Program-made: the position numbers and the translations under genes
DNA from: Plantago elongata
Taxonomy: Eukaryota > Streptophyta > Magnoliopsida > Lamiales > Plantaginaceae
Assembly: GCA_036897095.1 (NCBI GenBank)
Contig: JAYMSP010002094.1
Span: forward strand, 1 to 26,354
Length of the DNA stretch: 26,354 nucleotides
Direction of reading: 5' to 3'
Shown: positions 19,061-26,354 of the stretch, one piece after another
Layout of the letters: every line of letters starts with the position of its first letter
How positions within the stretch are numbered: the stretch's first letter is position 1
The notes under the pieces: generated by a model
What the model was told of the DNA's origin: nothing
The model's database searches: none
Seen by the model: only the letters and a program-made list of their open reading frames with translations

Positions 19061-20199
19061 TAAGGGTTGTGTAGGTTATCTAGCCTATGCAGTGGATACT
19101 GAAAGAGAAGGTACGACACTGGATGAAATTCCAGTTGTTCAAGAGTTTGCTGACGTGTTCCCGGAGGACTTGCATGGTATACCCCCTGATCGAGAGATAG
19201 AATTTGAGATCCAGTTAGCACCCGATACTGCCTCGATTTTGAAAGCTCCGTATCGAATGGCACCTGTTGAGTTGCGAGAGCTTAAGACTCAACTTCAAGA
19301 ATTGTTGGACCAAGGATTCATACAGCCCAGTGCGTCGCCGTGGGGAGCACTTGTGCTGTTCGTGAAGAAGAAAGACGGCAGTATGCGTCTTTGTGTGGAT
19401 TATCAAGAGTTGAATAAGGTGACAATCAAGAACAAATATCCTTTGCCACGTATTGACGGCTTGTTTGATCAGCTGTGAGGTGCGACGGTGTTCTCGAAGA
19501 TTGATTTGAGATCCGGCTATCACCAACCGAAGATTAAGGCGGGAGATGTGCCAAAGTCAGCATTTCGAACCAGGTATGGCCATTAAGAATTTGTGGTGAT
19601 GCCGTTTGGACTTACCAACGCACCTGCAGCGTTTATGGATATGATGAGCAGGGTGTTTAAGGAGTATCTTGATCAGTTCGTTGTGGTTTTTATTGATGAT
19701 ATTCTGATCTACTCCAAGGATATGAAGGAACACGCTGAACACTTGAGGCTGGTGTTAGGAAAATTAAGAACGGAGGTGTTGTATGCCAAGTTCAAAATCT
19801 GAATTTTGGTTGCACCGTGTCTCATTTTTAGGACATGTGGTGACTGCTGAAGGGATTTCAGTGAATCCAGCGAAAATCGAAGTAGTGATTAACATGCTAA
19901 GACCAACAACAATCAGTGAGATTCGAAGTTTTCTTGGATTTTCTAGATACTACCGGGAGTTTGTAGAAGGATTCTTCAAACTAGAACAACCTATTACTCG
20001 TCTAACCTAGAAAGGAGTGAAGTTTGAGTGGACAGACGAGTGTACGAGAAGCTTTGAAGAGCTGAAGAAGAAATTGATTACAACAATGATTCTAAGCCTA
20101 CCAAATGATGTGGTTGAGTTTGTGATTTATAGCGATGCCTCGAAGCAAGGGCTGGGATGTGTCTTAATGCATAATGGGAAAGTAATAGCATAGTAGCAA
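19056..20199 (+). pseudogene. pol: Gypsy reverse transcriptase and start of RNase H, truncated
   Basis: The RT opens with a linker containing F-x-D-V-F-P (19145-19165), then P-Y-R-M-A near 19246, S-P-W-G-A near 19336, the D-Y-x-x-L-N-K motif near 19398-19420, M-P-F-G-L-T-N-A-P near 19602-19628 and the catalytic F-I-D-D box at 19689-19700. RNase H begins with Y-S-D-A-S near 20128-20142. Breaks: TGA at 19476 (from CGA by C-to-T), TAA at 19584, a frameshift near 19790, TAG at 20008 (likely from CAG) and TAG TAG at 20191-20196. Similarity ends there; the remainder of RNase H, integrase, any chromodomain and the 3' LTR are missing. The adjoining sequence belongs to an opposite-strand LTR-like block, so the element was cut by insertion or deletion. 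Confidence 0.9.
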
Positions 20200-21336
20200 A
20201 CTTTCCCAGGGCCGGATGCCGAAAGCTCTTAATCACTCACCTTTAAATCGTTCCTTGCTGGTTTTCAGAGTGTGAAGTTCCTGGTAAGGAAAATACTACT
20301 TAACTTTTACGTAGGAATAATTACAAGACTCCCTTAATATTTCCCCCCAATAGTAATTACAAGCAAGTAGCAATTTCGACACGAAAGGCACTTACGCATC
20401 TACTTCAACAGGTTCAAACGACCTCATAGACAATTAAGTGCATCAACTAGACATAATCAACCTAAAGCCAGCAAGTATAGGACATGGCAGACTTGCTTAC
20501 TACGACAATGTAATACGAATAGTGCTATCTGACAGCTTAACTTAATACAAATAATTCAACTTACGCGTAACAGTCGACCACAGGTCGATATCCACATATG
20601 CCGTATATAACACACAGGGCTTCACAATGGTTAACGCACAAGCTAACTTAGTTGACATCACAGTAGCACAGTACAAACACACACACACATACTCCCTGTA
20701 TGGCTCTGCTAACCTCTCTACTTATACTCAACACACCGGTACATTACATGTAGCTTGATCCAAGTTCAAACTCCAAGCAATAAAATTAATCCGAATTCAA
20801 ACAATGGAGCACCGTTGACAGAACTGTCACAACTATAATACTTAGTCACATACAAGCAGCACGCATACGCAATTATACGCTCGCAGACCATAGATAGCAA
20901 CTTATCCGAGAAAGTACGAAAATATGCAACTAAGCAGCATAACGAAATTGACACCCAATAACTTAACTAAACGCAACAAACTAAACAGTTAAATAGCAAA
21001 ACGCAATAACAATTAAGCAACAATTAATCAACTATTCCCATCCCCGAAATTTGAATATAGTCGAAAACGGAAGGTAGCACTAACCGGAGAGATTGATCTA
21101 ACGAGACAAGAGCGAATAGACGAGTAGGCAGGGAATGGTGGCGAAGTGAGGTGGTGTGGCTGTGCAGCAGAGAAACATTTAATCACACTATTCAAGAAAT
21201 TCGATTGTAATCGAAAAGGGAAAAGGTTACTAACCGGAATCGATCGCGCGAGATGACATTGTCCGGAAAGTAGGTGTTGTTAAGTGAGAAGAGGAGAAGA
21301 GCAGTGGTGAGTGAACAAATGGAGGCGGAGGTGGGG

Positions 21337-21344
21337 TATTTATA
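21337..21344 (-). promoter_or_regulatory. TATA box on the minus strand of the LTR-like block
   Basis: TATAAATA on the minus strand in the context CACCTATAAATACCCCACC, a strong plant TATA match. The 28-bp tandem repeats lie just upstream on that strand, and a C/T-rich stretch suited to a transcript leader lies downstream. Confidence 0.65.
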
Positions 21345-21399
21345 GGTGAGGAAAGGCGGCAATACTTCCATGGGAAGTTTCAGAAACGGCTTGCTTTGC

Positions 21400-21537
21400 A
21401 AGCTTCACTACTCCAATCTTCCAGGGGAAGCTTCACTATTCCAATCTTCCAGGAGAAGCTTCACTACTCCAATCTTCCAGGGGAAGCTTCACTACTCCAA
21501 TCTTCACTACTCCAATCTTCCAGGGGAAGCTTCACTA
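21400..21537 (-). repeat. 28-bp tandem repeats upstream of the TATA box
   Basis: On the plus strand AAGCTTCACTACTCCAATCT followed by TCCAGGGG repeats with a 28-bp period about four and a half times, one unit being partial (an extra TTCACTACTCCAATC). Their end is about 55 bp upstream of the TATA box on the minus strand, where LTR U3 enhancer repeats are often found. The enhancer role is inferred. The plus-strand ORFs across them are chance. Confidence 0.85.
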
Positions 21538-21856
21538 ACGGCTTGTTATATTGTGGACTCCAAATGGCTCGTAAATAAATTCCAGAAAAATATAAAATTG
21601 ATTCTCGGGCGATATTTAAGACGAACTAAAGCCGTTTTATTTTTATTATTTTGTTATTATTTTAATATCAAATACTAATTTAACGCATGTTCGTAATTAA
21701 CCGACGATCGTAACTGATTGTTAATTTCCGAATTCAACTCGTTCTTACTGTCGATTAATTCACGTACATCGAGTCAGTAGTCACTGGTTAGTTAAAATAA
21801 TAATATTGTTACTGAGTTAATTTCGGATACAAGGAGTAAGATTTGCGGGTCTTACG

Positions 21857-23867
21857 AATGGTTTCTACCTCAAATTGTAGAATCGAGGGTATTAAGCCAT
21901 TGTGAGAATCCCACACGTGAAGAAGGGGAAGAGTTAAGGGTTTCTTCTTGGAATGGTAGATTGAGGAAATGGAACCACCGTGAGAATCCGACTCCCAAAG
22001 AAAAGGAGAAGCAAAAGGTTTCTACCTCAAATTGTAGATCAAGGGTATTAAGCCGTTGTGAGAATCCCACACCCGAAGAAGGGGGGAAGCTAAGGGTTTT
22101 TACCTGGAATGGTAGATTGAGGAAATGGAACCATCATGAGAATCCGACTCCTAAAGAAGGGATGAAGCCATAGGTTTCTACCTAAAATTGTAGTTCGAGG
22201 GTATTAAACCGTTGTGAGAATCCCACACCCGAAGAAAGGTAGAAGCTAATGGTTTTTACCTGGAATGGTAGATCGAGGAAATTGAATCATCATGAGAATC
22301 CGTCTCCCAAAGAAGGGAAGAGCCAAAGGTTTCTACCTTGAATTTTAGATATAGGGTATTAAACCGTTGTAAGAATGCCACTCTCAAAGAAAGGGAGAAG
22401 TTAATTGTTTCTATCTCGAATGGTAGATCAAAGAATTTGAACAACTGTTACAACCCCACACCCAAAGAAAGTGAGAAGCTTAAGGATCCTACCTCAAATT
22501 GTAGATCGAGGAAATTGGACGATCGTAAGAATCCCATTTGCAAAGAAGGGAAGAAGGTAAAGGTTTCTACCTCGAATGGTAGATCGAGGGAATTGAACCA
22601 ATGTGAGAATGCCACTCCCAAAGAATTGGAGATGCTAAAGGATTCAACCTCAAATGGTAGATAGAGGAAATTGAAGCATCGTGAGAATCCCACATCCAAA
22701 GAAGGGGAGAAGCTAAACGTTTCTGGCTCGAATGGTAGATCTAGAAAACTGAACCATAGTTAGAATCCCAGACTCAAAGAAGCGGAGAAGCTAAGTGTTT
22801 CTACCTACAATGGTAGATCGAGGAAATTCAACAATCAGGATAATCCCACTCCCAAAGAAGGGAAGAAGACAAAGGTTTCTACCTCCAATTGTAGATCGAG
22901 GGTATTAAACAGTTATGAGAATCCCACACCGAAAGTAGGGGAGAAGCTAAGGGTTTCTAACACGAATGGTAGCTCGAGGAAAATTGAACCATCATGAGAA
23001 TCGGACTCCCAAAATTGGAAGAAGCCAAACGTTTCTACCTCGAATTTTACATCTAGGGTATTAAACCGTTGTGAGAATCCCACACCCAAAGAATGGGGAG
23101 AAGCTAAGGGTTTCTACCTGGAATGGTAGATTGAGGAAATGGAACCATCATGAGAATCGGACTCCCAAAGAAGGTGAGAAGCCAAAGGTTTCTACCTCAA
23201 ATTGTAGATCGAGGGTATTAAACCGTTGTGAAAATCCCACACGGAAGAAGGGGAGAAGCTAAGGGTTTCTACCTAGAATGGTAGATTGAGGAAATGGGAC
23301 CATCGTGAGAATCCGACTCCGAAAGAAGGGAAGAAGCCAAAGGTTTCTACCTAAAATTGTAGATCATGGTTTTAAACCGTTGTGAGAATCCCATACCCGA
23401 GGAAGGGGAGAAGCTAATGATTTCTACCTGGAATGGTAGATCGAGGAAATTGAACCATCATGAGAATCCGACTCCCAAAGAAGGGAAGAAGCCAAAGGTT
23501 TCTACCTTGAATTTTAGATCTAGGGTATTAAACCGTTGTGAGAATGCCACTCTCAAAGAAAGGGAGAAGCTAATGGTTTATATCTCGAATGGTAGATCAA
23601 GGAATTTGAACCATTGTTACAATCCCACACCCGAAGAAGGGGAGAAGCTATAGGTTTCTACATCAAATGTTAGATCGAGAAAATTCAACCATCAGGAGAA
23701 TCCCACTCCCAAAGAAGGGAAGAGGCTAAGGGTTTCTACTTCGAATTGTAGATCGAGCGTATTAAACTTTTGTGAGAATGCCACTATCAAAGAAGGGGAG
23801 ATGCTAATGGTTTCTACCTCGAATAGTAGATCAAGGAATTTGAACAATTGTTACAATCCCACATCCG
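21857..23867 (+). repeat. 78-bp satellite array 2, about 26 units
   Basis: Same unit, same strand and same subtypes as array 1. It begins at unit position 12 (AATGGTTTCTACC) and ends near position 73 (CCCACATCCG). A/B alternation is clear in 21860-22340 and 22860-23520. The C-D-E-F block seen twice in array 1 appears once here, from about 22395 to 22706. Further C-type units are at about 23562 and 23799. Units with mixed character and point changes are common, so the array is old and not recently homogenised. Open frames of 60-108 codons come from the 26-codon unit length. Confidence 0.95.
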
Positions 23868-24295
23868 GCTTCTTCGACGATTGTTGGAGGAGGCATGCAT
23901 GTCGCTGGAACAAGCAGTACAGCTGCCGGTGCCCGTGGGTACAGGATGACGGCCCGAAAGTCTACATACCTGTACCATTATCCGTCCCATCGCCCCCGGG
24001 CTCCGCGTGACTCATATTCCGGGGAGGAAGAACCGTTCGAGGACCCGAGGCTGGACGGATATGTCTCGGACAAGGAAGAGTCGACTTGTCATCTTTAAAG
24101 GAGAGATAAGGTTTAGAAGGTCCTGTGTGTATTGGTAGTCTTAGTTTTGTTCTAGGACTATGGGTTGTAGGAATGTTGTTGCTTATCTATTTAACTGTGA
24201 ATAAACTGGTCAACTCGACCAGGAGTCTTGTAAGTTCTGTAAATAGGAAGGTTTTAGGTATTAATCATGATTTTAATTTACTCACTTACAACACA
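23868..24295 (+). other. leader region upstream of Gypsy gag, with a GC-rich short ORF
   Basis: The sequence between the satellite and the gag ATG. Its first part (23868-24098) is clearly richer in G and C than its neighbours and stays open in one frame from at least 23895 to a TAA at 24096-24098 (67 codons), with an acidic C-terminal part containing S-G-E-E-E-P-F-E-D-P. The second part (24099-24295) is AT-rich. No LTR end or PBS can be picked out, so the 5' LTR of the Gypsy element is missing or unrecognised. The ORF is not recognised; it may be a chance frame, a leader ORF of the element or a fragment of a host exon. Confidence 0.4.
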
Positions 24296-25190
24296 ATGGC
24301 TGACCCGAACCCCTTAGTCCAAGAAACTAGTAACCCGCAGTCACCACCTCGAGTCGAGTCACTGCCTGTGGAAGAACCTTCTATAGCCGAACCATCTTCT
24401 TTTCCCCAGATTCCGGAAATGGCAACCTTTTGGAAACAAATGACGCTGCAATTAAAGAGATTCCAATCTACCGAAGGACAGTCATTGGTTTCGGAAGATG
24501 ACCGTCTCATGCAAAGGTTTCTGAGTTATGAGCCTCCTACTTTCTATGGAGAGGCTAACAATATGAAAGCTGAGCATTTTGTAAAAGGGATGGAGAAAAT
24601 TTTTGCGGTGCTACATTATATCGCAAACAACGAGTGCGGTATGCGTCGTATACATTGATAGGAGCTACCCAAGACTGGTGTGATCTAATCAGTCCCACTT
24701 TGGAAAAGAGAGGAGTTGACTGGACGTTGAGTTTTTTCGTACAAGAGTTCACTAAGAAGTTTATACCCAAGTTTATCAGGCAAGAACGTGAAAAGGCATT
24801 CTTGAGCCTGACACAAGAAAATCGGTCTATAGCAGCATACGAAGTAGAGTTTTCACGACTGCTGAAGTATGTGGCTTATGTAATGGACGACGAAGAAAGG
24901 AAAATCACAAAGTTTATCGATGGGTTGAAGAGTGAAATAGGCTTGATAATGCTAGGCAAGGATTATCTAGATTATGAAATCGCCGTAGAGAATGCTATGG
25001 TTATTGAGTCTAATGCTAAGAGTCTGCACCAATGGGAAGGACAGGAGAGACCGAGACAATTGGAACAGCGGAATTTTGACCAGAACCGAAAACGAGCTTT
25101 CAATGGGAACCCGCACAGAAGCAAGCAACTCACCCCCGGGTTGAACCTGCTTGTCAGAATCTACCACCAAGAACCCCTGCCAAAATTACC
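24296..25190 (+). pseudogene. gag: second Ty3/Gypsy gag, frameshifted
   Basis: The ATG at 24296 begins M-A-D-P-N-P, a typical opening for plant Gypsy Gag; the longer frame reaching back to 24125 lacks sequence like Gag. A Pro/Glu/Ser-rich N-terminus is followed by the Gag core: P-P-T-F-Y-G-E-A near 24535-24558 and A-E-H-F-V-K near 24570. A frameshift near 24634 moves the rest to the frame with A-T-Q-D-W near 24664-24678 and K-F-I-P near 24758, continuing through a Gag-like region with R-S-I-A-A-Y-E-V-E-F near 24825. A Gln/Arg-rich basic stretch precedes the zinc knuckles, which lie in a third frame from about 25190. It is a different family from the Gag at 17583, with no Gln-rich N-terminus. 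Confidence 0.88.
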
Positions 25191-25745
25191 TGCAATTTTT
25201 GCGGTAAACCAGGCCATGTCGAAGCACAATGCTGGCAAAAGAGCGGATGATGTTTAAAGTGTGGAAGTGATCAGCACCGTTTGCTGGGATGTCCGTTTAT
25301 TACTCAACCAGAAACAACTTCTAGAGATTCACGTCCCAGTGCTCCAACAAATGCTAAGCCCGCGAGTCGCCAAAATGTCCGACCAAGAGCTTTCATGAAG
25401 ACCACGGAACGAGAGAGTCCTTCTGCATATAATGCCATCGAAGGTACGATTTCCATTGCATCCACCCCCGGTACAACTTTATTTGATAGTGGAGCAACAC
25501 ACTCTTTCATTGCTGCCCGATATGCTAGGAAGTTAAATTTTACTCCTTCAAAACTAGCATATTACTTGGATATTGAATCTCCTTTTGGCATAGTGTAACA
25601 TCAGATAGGGTTTACACTAACTACGCAGTTGAGTATCTGGGTAAAAGTTACCCCGCAGATTTAATAGAAATAATTATTAGACACGCATGATTTAATTTTG
25701 GGCATTGATTGGCTATATGTACATCATGCCATACTCGACTACTGA
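25191..25745 (+). pseudogene. second Gypsy element: double CCHC knuckle and aspartic protease
   Basis: Two CCHC knuckles in one frame, C-N-F-C-G-K-P-G-H-V-E-A-Q-C (25191-25232) and C-L-K-C-G-S-D-Q-H-R-L-L-G-C (25251-25292), are separated by a TGA at 25248-25250. The retropepsin motif L-F-D-S-G-A-T-H-S-F-I lies at about 25479-25511, with the catalytic Asp codon at 25485-25487. The frame stops at 25598, and the second conserved protease motif I-L-G-I-D-W-L is found at about 25695-25716 after a frameshift. Order and spacing are normal for Ty3/Gypsy. The first element of the window also has two knuckles. Confidence 0.85.
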
Positions 25746-26354
25746 AACCGACAAATCTCCCTAGGAAAGCCGGACACCTTTGAAACTTCCACTTCTGTCT
25801 AAACCCGAGTGATATCTGCAGCTAATGCGTGTAAATACTTGAAGCATGGTTGTCAAGCTTACCTAGCTTATTTGACTAACCATGCATTGGACCAAACCAA
25901 AATAGAATATGTTGAAGTTGTAAGAGAATTTCTGGATGTATTCTCGGAAGAACTCAACACCCTACCGCCGCATCGTGAAGTAGAATTTGTTATAGAAACC
26001 CTTCTTGGAGTGGAACCAGTATCCCGAACACCGTATCGAATGGCTCTAGCTGAACTCCGTGAGCTTAAGACTCAATTACAAGAATTCCTAGAAAATGGTT
26101 TTATGCGCCCAAGTAGTTCCCCTGGGGTGCTCTAGTGTTGTTTGTCAAGAAGAAGGACGGTGCACTGAGAAAATGTGTATAGATTATCGAAGGCTGAATA
26201 ATCTAACCGTAAAAAACAAGTACCCGCTACCCCACATAGACGAGCTATTTGATTTGTTACAAGGATCCTCGGTATACTCGAAACTGGACCTAAGACAAGG
26301 ATATTACCAATTGAGGGTCCGGGAAGAGGATATTCCTAAAACGTCTTTTAACAC
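25746..26354 (+). pseudogene. pol: second Gypsy element: N-terminal reverse transcriptase, runs off the window
   Basis: The RT linker contains F-L-D-V-F-S-E-E near 25930-25955, followed by P-Y-R-M-A near 26032 and S-S-P near 26116. A one-base loss in the S-P-W-G-A segment (about 26122-26128) ends the first frame at 26135; the next frame gives L-F-V-K-K-K-D-G. A second shift near 26170 is needed to reach D-Y-R-R-L-N and [11 protein letters not shown] near 26218-26250, then L-D-L-R-Q-G-Y-Y-Q near 26285-26312. The catalytic D-D box lies beyond the window. Two frameshifts within 60 bp show the copy is inactive. Confidence 0.88.

Larger units (their letters stand above)
20200..21856 (-). mobile_element. 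LTR-like block, minus strand, probably a solo or truncated LTR
   Basis: No coding frame is credible. Read on the minus strand the block begins at the satellite edge (CGTAAGACCCGCAAATC), carries tandem 28-bp repeats, then a TATAAATA, then a C/T-rich leader-like stretch with the motif CCGGTTAGT, which recurs about 150 bp further on (near 21084 and 21236). This order of U3 repeats, TATA and leader is that of an LTR. No PBS or polypurine tract is found at its left edge (about 20200), and no second copy exists in the window, so the exact ends and the element family are unknown. A short CA run lies at 20678-20688. Alternative: the 5' region of another element type. Confidence 0.5.

Noticed and set aside
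21346..21678. Plus-strand ORFs over the 28-bp repeats
   Set aside because: Repeat-driven frames on the strand opposite to the LTR promoter, with no known domain.

Overview
The window looks like repeat-rich nuclear DNA of a flowering plant, probably a dicot, though the family cannot be fixed from sequence alone. The grounds are plant-type L1 LINEs (DUF4283-like ORF1 with a CCHC knuckle; ORF2 ending in a zf-RVT-like region), Copia and Ty3/Gypsy elements with initiator-tRNA-Met-type primer sites, AT-rich composition and heavy pseudogene decay. I found no intact host gene, no rRNA or tRNA gene and no CRISPR array. Every coding region I can support is a broken retroelement gene.

Layout, left to right. 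(1) 1-4034: a TAA/GAA microsatellite, a decayed ORF in the 3' internal part of a plus-strand Copia-type element, and that element's complete 1433-bp LTR (1455-2887). The LTR ends exactly at an inverted gag fragment, PBS and LTR of a second, minus-strand copy of the same family (2888-4034). (2) 4035-5474: a LINE copy carrying only ORF1, with a 3' UTR and poly(A) but no endonuclease or reverse transcriptase. (3) 5475-7303: a satellite array with a 78-bp unit (26 codons). (4) 7304 to about 13165: an L1-type LINE with ORF1 and ORF2, lacking its 3' end and full of stops and frameshifts. (5) about 13166-20199: a Ty3/Gypsy element with a very long LTR that contains an internal segmental duplication, then PBS, gag, protease, RT and the start of RNase H, where it breaks off. 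(6) about 20200-21856: an LTR-like block on the minus strand with a TATA box and upstream 28-bp tandem repeats. (7) 21857-23867: a second array of the same 78-bp satellite. (8) 23868-26354: a GC-richer leader, then gag, protease and partial RT of a different Ty3/Gypsy element, which runs off the window.

The parts do not work together as a pathway. This is a stack of nested insertions. The most notable points are the 78-bp satellite, which keeps a reading frame, has higher-order structure and is in register across the 14.5-kb gap; the ORF1-only LINE; the exact LTR-end/inverted-gag junction; and the duplicated segment with a length-variable minisatellite inside the Gypsy LTR. I see no convincing new functional system.
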